Source: Asparagopsis taxiformis
Taxonomy: Eukaryota; Rhodophyta; Florideophyceae; Bonnemaisoniales; Bonnemaisoniaceae
Direction: 5' to 3'
Assembly (NCBI GenBank): GCA_030407315.1
Contig: JALQPE010000303.1
Span: 1 to 64,000 of the forward strand
DNA: 64,000 nt
In this document: positions 24,600 through 35,140 of the stretch, piece by piece
Numbering within the stretch: the first letter of the stretch is position 1
Layout of the letters: every line of letters starts with the position of its first letter
The notes under the pieces: model-generated
The model's database searches: none
Seen by the model: only the letters and a program-made list of their open reading frames with translations
Told to the model about the DNA's origin: nothing
Program-made: the position numbers and the translations under genes

Positions 24600-24834
24600 G
24601 TAAAATGTACTGTCTGCACATACTGTCTGGCGGCAACACTTCCGGACAGTAAAATTTACTGTTCTGGACAGTAAATTTTACTGTTTTTGGTACTGTCCAG
24701 ATTTCGTGCCAGTTTACTGCTGCAGCAGTATTCTGAAATTTCCAGACAGTAAATTTTACTGTCTCCGCGCACTGTCTTGGCCAGACAGTAATTTTTACTG
24801 TCTCAGACAGTAAATTTACTGTCTTTTTTCATTC
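24600..24834. repeat. Right subterminal repeats of element B
   Basis: Closely spaced direct and inverted ACTGTC/GACAGT copies with AAATTTAC spacers, for example GACAGTAAATTTTACTGTC. The same motif class appears at the left end but the block is much shorter. No 35-bp tandem array here. Confidence 0.8.
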
Positions 24835-24848
24835 TCAACACCGTAGTG
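24835..24848 (-). repeat. Right terminal inverted repeat of element B
   Basis: Reads TCAACACCGTAGTG on the plus strand and is followed by the TA duplication at 24849-24850. It is the inverted partner of 10166-10179. Confidence 0.85.
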
Positions 24849-26737
24849 TAGTCTCCAATGCTCCCCACTGGGTCTAGAAATACCACAATATCTTCTCCCT
24901 CTGCATTTTTCGTTGGGAAACCCTCTGTGCTTCCTCGCACTATATCTTGAACGATATATCGCAATACACAATTTGTGGACACTCCCGGAGGTGGCAAACC
25001 AATCACTCGAACCGCTTGGTAGCTTCCCCTTTTCCGAGGTGGTAGATTGAGAGGTAACATATAGCATCCACCAAAACTTCCCTTCCTGCTTGTGAATGGT
25101 TCGAAGTCATCCGTGTAAAGGAGAAATCGGTAAACAAAGTAGTTTCGACCATCCTCCAGCTTTCCCCAACATGGTGCATCTTCTCGCGGAGACGCTGGGT
25201 GCCATTGCGACCTGTGGTCTCCGAAACCATCCGAGAACACCCCTGAAACACGAATTTCTTCATAGTTGGGGCTTCCTAGTCTATCGGGCGGTTTTCTGGC
25301 TTCAGCAAAGCTCGCGCCCGGTGAAAAGCAAAGTAACATGGTGGATGCTTCTCCGACCTGCTCTTTCAAATACCTGTTCACCAATACGACGTGTGGAACA
25401 ATATCACCCTCTTCCATTCCAATTGGTAATAGAACGGTTATCACGTCCCCAGCTCGTGTTTCTTTTCCCTTGGCTCCTGCTCCGATTACACATTGCGATA
25501 TCGCTCGCAGAGCATGCTGCCTCTCCCATTCCAATAGATGTGACATTCGCGGCTGCAGATATTTTTCGACATGCACATCATGCTCACCGTCGTGTCGAGC
25601 CTCATAGGTAACTATGGTCCTAGCATGAAGTTCCCACAACGACGTAACCGCCACTCTTCTCCTCTTCGGTTTCCCACCATCTCTGTCATTCTTCCTGAAC
25701 CCTTTTGCTCTTTCGATGACGGCAACCTGACGAGCTCCTGGATGACATCGGATTCGAATTGCTGTTCCATCAGGTACATAAATGTGCTTCAAACCCTTTT
25801 TCCCATCGCTGTCAATGGGAACAACTGCTGTGCGAACGAATGGGTCGCTCAAAACACCCCTCCTGCACTTTGCAATGAACGAATCTTCAATGCTGCACTC
25901 TGCGGTTGATTTTTCTCCTTCTGAGCTTCGATTGTTCGCATCACTGCGGAATGATTCAAAGATTGGTCGAGTCTGGACATCTTTCAGAGCCCATGTGCTT
26001 GGGAGTACAATACGAACTTTCGCCATTCCTCCACAATTGTCTCTGTCATCTGTTGTTCCACGGGTTCCTACTGCACCTCGATGCTGTGCAGCTCTTGCTC
26101 CGCTCTTTCGAAGGTCTATCGGAAACTCGATGTCACAGCTCTTTGCATAGCAGTGTTTCCTCAAGAATGGTAGTATCTTCTGTCGCATCACAGAGTCCGA
26201 CGGGACGTGCTCACTTGGATCTCTGCGGAAATTCATTCCGAACAGGGTACCTTCATAGTGGGCTCTTGTCATTCTTTGAGTTCCACTCAGCTGAAGAGCC
26301 CCATACATCGCAGGCCATTGTAGTAATGCCTTGAAATCACCACATGCTTCATCCCCAGCATTTCGGTCTATCGGGCCTCCAGTTGAAATGGAATCAGAAC
26401 CTCGTCCGGTTGCTTCTTCCGATTCCATTAGCGTGCTCGATGCTACGTAGATGTCACTTCCAGCTTCATCGTTGTTGCTGTACACATCAATACAACCTTC
26501 TATTGTGTCACCCATAGGGATTGGGGACTCCAATAGGTCATCTGTGGTACACTCACGTCGTAGCTCATTACCTCTCGGGATTTCTTTGTTCATGCAGGCT
26601 GCATCACTGCTGCGGATTTCTCCCTGCAGTTTCCCAGGAAGCTGTTTACTGGGACTGGCCACATTGAGTGAATCGAATCTCGCCTTTGTCCTACGACTTG
26701 TGGTTTTCTTTCGAATAGGAGTCCGTCTCGGAGCCAT
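24849..26737 (-). pseudogene. CACTA-like transposase of element A, N-terminal part
   Basis: About 629 codons from ATG 26737 (MAPRRTPIRKKTTSRRTKAR, a basic start suggesting a nuclear localisation signal) to the point of insertion of element B. The last residues of the open frame beyond 24849 are encoded by B's terminal repeat and are not native. It is homologous to the 1136-codon protein at 48507. Shared blocks are RFLLYTDDF (about residue 544), the Gly-rich GGCYMLPLNLP and RVIGLPPPGVSTN, and VVFLDPVGSIGDY at the break. The D in YTDDF and the D in GDY are candidate catalytic DDE residues, by the resemblance of this layout (LLY-D..., ADYPE...CP-C) to Plavaka/EnSpm transposases. The break falls directly after the second. 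Confidence 0.75.
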
Positions 26738-28540
26738 CTTGATGTTTTTGTTCTTTTCTTCTTCGCTCAGTTTTGTTGCATAGAATACAACTCTAAACTT
26801 CTATGACATGACTACTATCTCAATACAGTACTACTACTTTTAACCGTTACGAAACCTTTCCAGGCTTTCATTCGATCCAATGAACTGGTTCACCACAATG
26901 CTTTGCCCTATGCTCATTGCTTTATGCACATTGATTGCTATTTCATCCGGACTCAACATCGTTTTGCTATCTTGTATCGCATCCCCTAACCACAAACCCA
27001 GCCAAGATGTATCCATTTCCGGAAAACGGCCGTTTATTTCGCAGTGATGCTCTAGGCACTAATACTGAATCTGATTTTCTCATACACGTACTTCCTACTC
27101 GTATACTCTACCATTTTCGGCCCTATTTACAAGTTGAAAGCACAATCTCTCGTTGAATCGTACTCGGTGTGATATCTTAAATTAGCATAAATTTATATAT
27201 TGCAATGCAGATTCACTGCTCGCTTGCAACATGAAAATTATAAAATTTCTCCCACACTGCTGTTTCCTAGCCGCCCACATCCACGTGGCCCGCTTTGACT
27301 GCCTGCCAAGTGTGCTCAGAGCATGCAATGACGTCATCGATATATACCGTCCAAATCATCACTGGAAGCGCGGACTCCTCGTCCAGGAAAGTGCGCCATT
27401 TTTCCTACTCCTCGCCTCCCCCTTTCCAGTAGGCCCGATATGCTAGTGTTTTTCCTATATTTCTGTAGTGATGACGTCATTATAGACTAGAGAAGGCGGT
27501 AGAAGATACAATAATTTTGCGCCTGTTCTGCCAGGTCATGTGCTTCAAAGCGTAATTCGCACCCTAGGTATCGTTTTTCTGGGCCTCCCATCGCACCGCT
27601 CCGTTTCAAATTCATCCCTCTATTGTTAGAGTACACGTCATTTCCGCCCGCAGAGTGCTACTTAAACAACAGATTCTGGAGATCCCTGTTTCCATCTTCA
27701 TATCCGTCGGAAGCAAAGCAACAACCCTGGCCGTGGAAGCCGTATAGATCATCTAAACTGCTTCCAAAGCGTAAGTTTTAGATCATCAATACGGCTCCCA
27801 AGGCCAAAGTTGTTGCTTTGTCTCCGACGGATATGAACCATGATGGTACGTTTCCACAACTCACGCCACTAACCCAGTTTTCTATTCGTTTTCTCTTTCT
27901 CAGGTTTCCAGTCGGTGAGTGTTCCAATTCTACTTTCATTTATCTTTCTCTCTTACCACTTCTCCACTAATTTTCTTTTCTGCCTGTGAGTACATATCTC
28001 AATTTGGGATGCAATGGTATTTGTTAAGGTACGTTAGTCTCCTAATCACCATCAATTTCCCTCTCCAATTCAACGTCACTAACTTGTTTCCTTTCTCTAC
28101 ATCATTTTTTCTTCTTCTCTTCATTTCCTAGCTTATTCATGCAGCTCAATCAGTTGATAGATTTCTAGACTTTTCTAGTAGTTTTAGTTTTACTCGTCGG
28201 AATAGTGTTAGTTGTAGTAGCATTTTTAACATAGGGATTGTTTATTCTCAATGTAGCCTGCGCAAATAAACAAATCCAGAGTGAAGCTTCCCATATCGCA
28301 CCCTCTTAGATTGCTACCTATCCTACCGCGTATACCTCTCGCTAGCTCATAGTCACTACGAAATAAAAATTCCTAGCCGTACTATTCTGTCCATTCCCAT
28401 ATGAATACCGTCCATGCCCCATCCTCATAGCGCTAGAACTGCCTTCCTCTACCCCAGAAAGATGCCCACGACAGCGTGACGCTCCATCTCATCCACCACT
28501 CCCAGACACCGAATTTTACTATATCAGGACACTACTTTTA
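26738..28540. other. Leader between transposase and subterminal repeats of element A
   Basis: No supported gene. From about 26845 it is an inverted, diverged copy of element B's 10844-12480. It should hold the promoter of the minus-strand transposase, but I see no decisive motif. The 27231-27446 frame mirrors 11863-12078 (MKIIKFLPHCC against MKIIKILRHCC). Confidence 0.6.
27700..27834. repeat. Long imperfect hairpin in element A leader
   Basis: TATCCGTCGG...AGCAAAGCAACAA...GGCC...CGTAT near 27701-27755 pairs with ATACGG...GGCC...TTGTTGCTTTG...CCGACGGATA near 27780-27834, giving arms of about 60 bp with mismatches. It occupies the same position as the unrelated 11542-11603 hairpin of element B. 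Confidence 0.8.
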
Positions 28541-29100
28541 CTGTCTCCAGGTGCTGCCCAGGGCAGCACGAAATACTGTCTCCAGGTGCTGCCCAGGGCA
28601 GCACGAAATACTGTCTCCAGGTGCTGCCCAGGGCAGCACGAAATACTGTCTCCAGGTGCTGCCCAGGGCAGCACGAAATACTGTCTACAGGTGCTGCCCA
28701 GGGCAGCACAAAGTACTGTCTACAGGTGCTGCCCAGGGCAGCACGAAATACTGTCTACAGGTGCTGCCCAGGGCAGCACAAAGTACTGTCTACAGGTGCT
28801 GCCCAGGGCAGCACAAAGTACTGTCTACAGGTGCTGCCCAGGGCAGCACAAAGTACTGTCTACAGGTACTGCCCAGGGCAGCACAAAGTACTGTCTACAG
28901 GTACTGCCCAGGACAGTGAAAATCACTGTCTCCAGGTACTGCCCAGGACAGTGAAAATCACTGTCTCCAGGTACTGCCCAGGACAGTGAAAATCACTGTC
29001 TCCAGGTACTGCCCAGGACAGTGAAAATCACTGTCTCCAGGTACTGCCCAGGACAGTGAAAATCACTGTCTCCAGGTACTGCCCAGGACAGTGCACCGTG
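28541..29100 (+). repeat. 35-bp tandem array, 16 units (element A)
   Basis: Units start at 28541 and recur every 35 bp. They begin CTGTCTCCAGG or CTGTCTACAGG and contain a palindrome, GTGCTGCCCAGGGCAGCAC in the first half. The right third changes gradually to TACTGCCCAGGACAGTGAAA-type units. That gradient suggests local duplication. Element B has 8 units. Confidence 0.9.
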
Positions 29101-29199
29101 TTGGTTCCATCTATTGTCCCAGGCAGCGTATTTCACTATCCGGCCATGTTGCCTTGGCCAATACAAAACACTATCCGCCAACACTGCCCAGTACAGTAA

Positions 29200-29438
29200 A
29201 TTACATCATATCCAACTATTGAATAAATCATTAATTTTTACTGTCTCCATTCACTGCCTCAGACAGTACTGTGAGACAGTGTTTTTTACTGTCTGCAGAC
29301 AGTGTTCCGTACTGTCTGCCAGACAGTGCAAATCACTGTCTCCAAGTGTGGCATTAATTTTCATTTGCCGCATAGTGATTTTTACTGTCTCAGACAGTAA
29401 AAATCACTGTCTCGCAGTACTGTCTGAGGCCCCCTTTT
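29200..29438. repeat. Subterminal GACAGT/ACTGTC repeats of element A
   Basis: An inverted near-copy of 10190-10420, with the same succession of ACTGTCT and AGACAGT palindromes next to the terminal repeat. Confidence 0.8.
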
Positions 29439-29452
29439 CAACACCGTAGTGT
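29439..29452 (-). repeat. Right terminal inverted repeat of element A
   Basis: TCAACACCGTAGTG on the plus strand, followed by TA (29453-29454), identical to B's right terminus. The bases inward (GGCCCCCTTT) match B's left end. Confidence 0.8.
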
Positions 29453-29454
29453 AG

Positions 29455-30959
29455 TCCTGGTTGTAGAGATAGTAAGATTTTAGATACGATAGTTCGATTT
29501 TATGAGTAGTCTAGTCTAATGATAGAACTGAAACAATCCTTCAGGCATCGTTGTCCTTGCTACATAAAAATTCTGACATCCTTTTAGATCACACTTGGTT
29601 ATCCCTATACACTTCTATGAAGACCACCGAGAGAGATACTCCATTCTGCCCGACATTTCGTAGCCAGATGCCTGAACATGCGGCTGGAATGGCATTTCCA
29701 CCTCATTCTATCGTCCTGAACATCAATTGTAGGCACTAGAAAGTATTACCCTAGGCATCATATTCTACTACTTTCCCGTTCTGTCCGAGTCAGTACCGCC
29801 AGGCACTACAATTTACTGGTTCAGTATAGACTTCCCGGCAGTAAATTGTACTGTCTCAAGCACTAGTTCCAGGTAGTGAAATGTACTGCCACAGGTAGCA
29901 CTTCCAGGTAGTACACTGCACTGCCACAGGCAGTAACTGGTACTGTCCTATGCCCCTGTCGAGTACAACACTATCAGACAGTACTTTACGCTGATCTGGA
30001 CAGCTCTATAATACATCAAAATCTACTACTTTTTGTAGTGCTGTGGGGCAGCAATTCACATATCCTGGAGCAGTACAGCGTGGCAGTGATTTACACATAC
30101 GCAAGTAGTAGAGCACGGCAGCACTTTCCACCACGGCAAGTAGCACGGTACGGTAGCACTTTTCGTATCATAAAGCAGTACTATCAGGCAGCTTTTCCCA
30201 GAGACTATCAGCACCTCATTTCATTGCTTTCACACATTTCGTCAGACATCATAATTTACTGTCCCCACTCGCTTCCACAGGCAGTAGAATACACAGCCTC
30301 GAAGCATGTCTGCTGTCATCATATTCCACTGCATTACTCTACTGCCAGAACATAGACTTGTCACTACCTGTAAGTACAAAAAAAGCAGCACCACACAGCA
30401 GCAGAAATTACTGCTTTGTCCAATAATAGAATACAGTACATTTCTCTGCCTCTGCCATGACCTGCAGGCAGTATCATACAGTACATCGGGGCACTACCTA
30501 AATATAGCAAAATGTGCTGCCGTCATTAGGGCCTGCAGCCAGCACAGCACGCTGCCGGAAACACTAGCTTCTACTGCCACACGGTGCATCCCACGCCACC
30601 AAATAGTACTGCCGTGGGCCATATTCCTGGACAGCATATTTTACTCCCTCCCCGTGCTGCCCAAGTCAGCACAATATACTACTTTATTTTACAGGCCAAT
30701 GTAGCACAAATCACTGCCAGAAAGGCAATCTAAATCCAGCAACTATCACTGCCTCCCACTACTGCCTCACCTCATACATCCAGGCAGTACTTTCTACTGC
30801 CGTCGGCAGCACATGGCCACTGCCTCCGGGCAGTGCACTGTACTGCCGGCAAGTAGGGCATTAATTTATATTTTTACAGTACTAAATTTTACTGCCTCAG
30901 GCAGTAAATTTTACTGCCGTACAGTACTGCCCCAGGCCCGATTTCAGACACAGTAGTGA
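29455..30959. repeat. Degraded subterminal repeats of a related CACTA-like family
   Basis: Many diverged ACTGCC/GGCAGT and TACTG motifs with interspersed palindromes, denser toward the right. It ends near 30946-30959 in CAGACACAGTAGTG, which resembles the A/B terminus. The motif (GGCAGT rather than GACAGT) marks a sister family. No gene. Base composition changes sharply just beyond, where the CpG-rich retroelement begins. Confidence 0.6.
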
Positions 30960-32515
30960 ACGTCTTTGCCGGCGGGCTTGGCTTTTCGTATAGCCGTTAA
31001 CACCGTTAGCGCCGTCGCGCTTCACGTTCCCGCGGCTTCACGTTAGTCGGTGGCGCACTCGTTGCGCTAGTCCGCTTCGCGTGGTGGCGTCGTTCGCCGC
31101 GGCGTCCGAGGAGCGTTTCGTTAGCTCATCCGTTATGTGGTGCGACGTGCACCTGGGCATACGTAATGCTCGCCCGTTACGCCGTTGTGTAATTTCGTTT
31201 ATTCGACTTGCGAACCCGACGGGGACGCGATTGACGAAGTCGTTTCGCATGCCCGCGGGCGTTTGAGGCTGTTACGTGAGCCAGTTTTTCGTCGGCTCGT
31301 CGCCTTCGGCTGTGCCGTTTTACGTTGGCTACCAGCTTGTACGCCGTCGCGTATTCGTATTTTCGTTTCGCGGGGTCGACCCGTTGAGGTACGTCGTTAT
31401 CGTTACGACGTCCGCGTACCTCGCTCGTCTCCTGACCGACGTGGCCGGTGGCGCGTGCGCCTTCGAATGCGTACGAGGTTGCAGCTTCGTTAGCTTTTAC
31501 GGTTGTGACGCGGACGTGTGCGTCTTCGTCTTCGTGACCGTACGTGGTCAACCCCTTTCGGGTTTGCTCGTGCGTTTCGACTAGCCGGCGGGCTTTTCGC
31601 TTTCGCGTGTCATTCGTTATGCCCGCGTGGCAGGACACCGTTGTGTCGTTCCGTGGTTGCCGTACGTGGCTGCCGTGTTCGGCATCGTGCCACATGATGG
31701 CGATACGGTTCGCCGTTCGTTGTCGCGGCCTCGTTGGCTCGTCGTTCGCACGCTTTATTCGCGCGCTTCGTGCGCTGAGACCCGTTGGTCTAATTCGTCG
31801 GCTAACGTATAGCTTCGTTCCGCTTCGTGCGTGGAGTTTCGTAGTGAGGCCGTTGCCATCTTCGTTGGGGACGCGTCCGTCCGACGTCGTTTCTCCGCCT
31901 TCCGGCGTCACGTTGCCGTTAGCTCGCGAGCTGTTGGCGTTGACCTCGTTGGTCGATACGACTCGTTGTCAGCGGATGTCTACGGGGACGTACGATGGCT
32001 CACGTGACATGCCAAAATTACGAAATTTTCGGGGCACGCGTGTCCCGAGATTTGGCCGGGTTAGCGCACTGTAATCGGCCCGATTTTTCGTACCGTGCGT
32101 CCATGGCCCGCTGGCCCAAGTATAATTTTTCGCGCGAAAAATCTGACGTGTTGTCCGTCCGTGGCCCGTGGTGTCGTCACCTTTGCCCGTGGGACGGTCA
32201 ACACTGTCGAGCCAGTCGTGGCTCTTCACATCGTGTGAATCGTCCGCATGTGGACTCGTCGTCCAATCTTTCGTTGGCGCTCGTGCCTCCACCAACGTAT
32301 GGTGTCGAAAACGAAAAGAGCGACGGCTCTAGCACGCATCGCGCCCCCCCAACGCAAGGGTGGACGTCCCGGCCACTCGTTGTGCCCGGCCACTCGTTGT
32401 GCCTTCGCTTCTCGTTCGTGCGGCTCGTCTCCTTCGTTTGTTGCATCGTGCAACGTCGCGCACGCGTGCGCTTAACCCGACGCTCTTGTGCGTTTTCGGG
32501 GGCCGTCGTGGCCTT
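30960..32515. other. CpG-rich region downstream of chromovirus 1 pol
   Basis: Probably the 3' untranslated region or LTR of the minus-strand chromovirus. Composition (very frequent CGT and CG steps) matches the retroelement. The longest frame, 31911-31177 on the minus strand, is rich in Arg, Thr and Ala, matches nothing I know and is likely fortuitous. I could not recognise a repeat of the 39.5-40.15 kb leader here, so LTR borders are not assigned. Confidence 0.45.
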
Positions 32516-35140
32516 TCACGTTGTTGCTCGTCGCACGCGTGCGAAGTATCGAGAGACGCTCTCTTCAGATACGTTCCGGCGGGGCTCCCACGTAGGGTTA
32601 CGATACCCGACCCACTTCACGAGGAAGTCTAACGTTCCGTCCTCGTTCACGCGGTGGTTGAGTAGGTCGTCTACTACATACGCCGGACCGTCGCGGTTCT
32701 TGTCGAGGTCTGCCTCGGTGGCATCGTATGGCTCCGGCGGGGGCGCGTTCACCGGCGTTGGCGCGTACGCAACGCGGTCCGAGTTGACACGTTCAACTAC
32801 GTCTCCTCGTTGGATGACGAACGTACGTACGTCGTTACGTAGTACGCGGAACGGTCCCAACGCGTGGTTGCCGAGCTTCGTGCCCTTCGTGGTCCCGTCC
32901 GTCGGGTCGATGAATACGTATTCTCCCGCGCGGATGTTTCGATTCGAGACACGGACTCGCTTGTCGAAATTTCGTTTATAACGTGCCTGCGCGGCCGTCA
33001 GCGTTCGATACGCGTTATCCATCGTTGTGGCGAGCTCACGAACGTAAGTGGCTCGCCCTCCCCCGTCGGGTAGTTCGCGGTTCGTTACCGACGTGTGTAG
33101 TGCCAACGGTGGCGGTGGATTCGTGAGAATCAAGTCGAAGGGCGTCGTGCCCGTGCTCGAATGCACATGCGTGTTGTACGCAAACGTTAACGCCGATGCG
33201 TATCGATCCCAGTCGTTCTGGTTTTCGTTCACGTAATTGCGTAGCATCCCCAGGATCGTCCTGTTGTAGCGCTCCACCTGCCCGTTCGTTTGGGGGTGGT
33301 ACGTCGACGTAAAGACGTTCGTCACGCCGATTTCGTTGCAGACGCGCTGGAAAAACTTAGCAGCGAACTGCTTTCCGTTATCGCTTATGAGCGTCCGTGG
33401 GGGTCCATACGAGAAGACCCACGCGTTGACGAACGCGCTCGCCACGTTGGCGGAATCGATATTTCGTAGGGGTACGACTCTAGTCAGCTTCGTGAAGCGG
33501 TCCGTTATCACGAGGATAAATCGGTTACCACGCGTGGTTTTCGTAAGCGGACCTAGTATGTCGATACATAGGTCTCGCAACAGCTCCGTGGCCGGAAATA
33601 AACGTAACGGGTTCGTCCGTTTGCGAAGCTTCACGCGGTTCTTCGCACATCCAACGCAGTTTCGTACCGTTGCGTGGATGTCGGCGGCCATCGCGGGCCA
33701 GTAGTACGTCCTCTGTAGGGTATAGTACATACGCGTTTGTCCGGGATGTCCAGCGAGGACGTGGTGGTGCGTTAACTCCAGTAGCCGCGGCCGTAACGAA
33801 ACCGGCACAACGATTTGTGTATGTTCCTCGTCGTGAGGGTTCCGGCGTCGGAGTAAGCCATAGTGGCCTTCGAAGAATGCAGCGCCCTGCGTGTCGGACT
33901 GTCGTGTCAGTATCGTTTGACAGAACGCGTCCTCGCGTTGAGCTTCGATAAGCTCGTCCCTCGTAATGGGAAGCTGAACGTCAGCTGGTGGCACGTGTGC
34001 CGAATCGTCTTCAGCAGCGAGCTGTTCGTCGAGGAAATCCGGTTCCTCGTCAAGAACGTCATCGAGCGACGCGTCGCAGTTGAACTCGAGGCCATCGTGG
34101 CTAGCCATCGTGGCTGGTGTCTGTTCGTCACGAGTCTCGTTCGACGGGTCGTCGTGACCCCTGGCATTCGTCGCCTTTTTACGTACGGACGTCGTTCGTC
34201 CTTGCCCATTTCGTGTGGGTTGTCGCCGACTGCGAGTCGTCACGAGGACTGCGTCCCCGTACGATGGTACGTCATCGTCGACGGGGCGACCGTCGTCATA
34301 CGTAGATATCACACGTGATAAAGCGTCAGGTACCTGGTGCACGCGCCCAGGCCTGTACGTAACTTCGAAATCGAATTCGGCAACGCGTAGCCTCCATCGT
34401 AGTAGTCGTCCGGACGCGTCCGTCAGCGTCATCAGCCAACGTAAGGCTTCGTGGTCCGTACGTACGGTGAACCGCTGACCCTCTACGTAGGGTCGGAGCG
34501 ACGTTATCGCCCAGACGACGGAGTAACACTCGCGCTCGGTTGCCGAGTAACCACGTTCGGTTTCGTTAAGGGTCTTCGACCAGTACCCAATCGGCACCCA
34601 TTCGTTGGGCTTATCTTCGTTCTGCTGCTGGAGCAACGTAGCTCCCAGCTGATACGCCGACGCGTCGGTATCGATCATGAACGGACGTCCCGCCTTCGGA
34701 AGGTGCAATACTGGTGGCGACACCAGTATTGTCTTCAACGTTTCGAACGCATTCGTTTGCGCGTCCGTTGGGTTCGTCCAATCGGGGGAAGCGTCCTTCT
34801 TCAACATCGTGTTGAGTGGCCGAGCGATCTCGGCATACGCCTTTACGAAACGGCGGTAAACGTTGGCCGCGCCCAAAAACGATCGACATTGCGTCTTGTC
34901 TCGCGGGAACGTAGCCGTACGAAAGGCTTCCTTGTTCCGTGCTGCGACGTGCAGCTTCCCTGGGGTGATCACGTGCCCCAGGTAGTCAACTCGTGGTTGA
35001 AAGAACGAGCACTTCGTGAGCTTTAACGTTACTCCCGCTGCGCGTAGCAGGGAAAGCACCTGGTCAACGTGACCCAGGTGAGACTCGAGGTCTTTCGAAA
35101 AGACGATTACGTCGTCTAAGTAGACAGGCACGATTGCCAA
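32516..35140 (-). CDS. pol: Pol C-terminal part: RT end, RNase H, integrase, chromodomain (chromovirus 1)
   Basis: An 874-codon open frame beginning within reverse transcriptase. The YLDD catalytic motif is at residues 7-10. RNase H follows (FMIDTDAS near residue 153, then TERECYSVVWA). The integrase has an HHCC zinc finger (HHHVLAGHPGQTRMYY...CVGCAKNR), then the DDE residues in CIDILGP, ISDNGKQF and NGQVERYNRT. The last 60 residues form a chromodomain (FLVKWVGYRNPTWEP), which in chromoviruses targets integration to marked chromatin. The N-terminal half of the reverse transcriptase lies in another frame upstream (36063-35116), so no continuous pol is encoded. The first codon of this frame is not a natural start. 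Confidence 0.85.
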   Translation of the reverse strand: MAIVPVYLDDVIVFSKDLESHLGHVDQVLSLLRAAGVTLKLTKCSFFQPRVDYLGHVITPGKLHVAARNKEAFRTATFPRDKTQCRSFLGAANVYRRFVKAYAEIARPLNTMLKKDASPDWTNPTDAQTNAFETLKTILVSPPVLHLPKAGRPFMIDTDASAYQLGATLLQQQNEDKPNEWVPIGYWSKTLNETERGYSATERECYSVVWAITSLRPYVEGQRFTVRTDHEALRWLMTLTDASGRLLRWRLRVAEFDFEVTYRPGRVHQVPDALSRVISTYDDGRPVDDDVPSYGDAVLVTTRSRRQPTRNGQGRTTSVRKKATNARGHDDPSNETRDEQTPATMASHDGLEFNCDASLDDVLDEEPDFLDEQLAAEDDSAHVPPADVQLPITRDELIEAQREDAFCQTILTRQSDTQGAAFFEGHYGLLRRRNPHDEEHTQIVVPVSLRPRLLELTHHHVLAGHPGQTRMYYTLQRTYYWPAMAADIHATVRNCVGCAKNRVKLRKRTNPLRLFPATELLRDLCIDILGPLTKTTRGNRFILVITDRFTKLTRVVPLRNIDSANVASAFVNAWVFSYGPPRTLISDNGKQFAAKFFQRVCNEIGVTNVFTSTYHPQTNGQVERYNRTILGMLRNYVNENQNDWDRYASALTFAYNTHVHSSTGTTPFDLILTNPPPPLALHTSVTNRELPDGGGRATYVRELATTMDNAYRTLTAAQARYKRNFDKRVRVSNRNIRAGEYVFIDPTDGTTKGTKLGNHALGPFRVLRNDVRTFVIQRGDVVERVNSDRVAYAPTPVNAPPPEPYDATEADLDKNRDGPAYVVDDLLNHRVNEDGTLDFLVKWVGYRNPTWEPRRNVSEESVSRYFARVRRATT

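Larger units (their letters stand above)
10166..24848 (+). mobile_element. Element B: 14.7-kb non-autonomous CACTA-like transposon inserted in element A
   Basis: Termini are CACTACAGTGTTGA (10166-10179) and, inverted, CACTACGGTGTTGA (24848-24835), one mismatch in 14. A TA target duplication lies at 10164-10165 and 24849-24850. Removing B and one TA joins GAC-TA with T-CCT in frame and recreates the D-Y-P motif found intact in the 1136-codon homologue. Inside: left subterminal repeats (10190-10840), a leader (to about 12480) homologous and inverted relative to A's 26.85-28.5 kb, a ParB-oxygenase gene remnant, tandem palindrome units (13.99-17.08 kb), decayed fragments and a short right subterminal block. 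No transposase. A 2-bp TA duplication departs from the 3 bp usual for plant CACTA; within the wider CMC group, TA is reported for Mirage-type elements. Confidence 0.85.
2480..29452 (-). mobile_element. Element A: CACTA-like DNA transposon (left end not found), interrupted by element B
   Basis: Right end: the terminal repeat (inward CACTACGGTGTTGA) occupies 29439-29452 and is followed by TA at 29453-29454. Inward come the 35-bp array, a leader, the transposase gene (26737 to 8249 with B inside), a palindrome array, the ParB-oxygenase gene and more arrays. No matching left terminus is visible down to position 1. The left limit given is therefore arbitrary, and the ParB copy at 1-2318 may or may not belong. 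CACTA superfamily elements typically combine such a terminus with subterminal repeats and a large DDE transposase. All genes of A are broken. Confidence 0.55.

Noticed and set aside
10166..29452. One giant inverted-repeat element spanning 10166-29452
   Set aside because: The 2.3-kb arms are explained by two elements of the same family in opposite orientation; B has its own right end and TA duplication at 24848-24850.
31177..32981. Long open frames on both strands near the chromovirus 1 3' end (31177-31911 minus, 31995-32981 plus)
   Set aside because: Composition is extreme in CpG, which lengthens chance frames; the plus-strand one overlaps pol and neither shows a motif.
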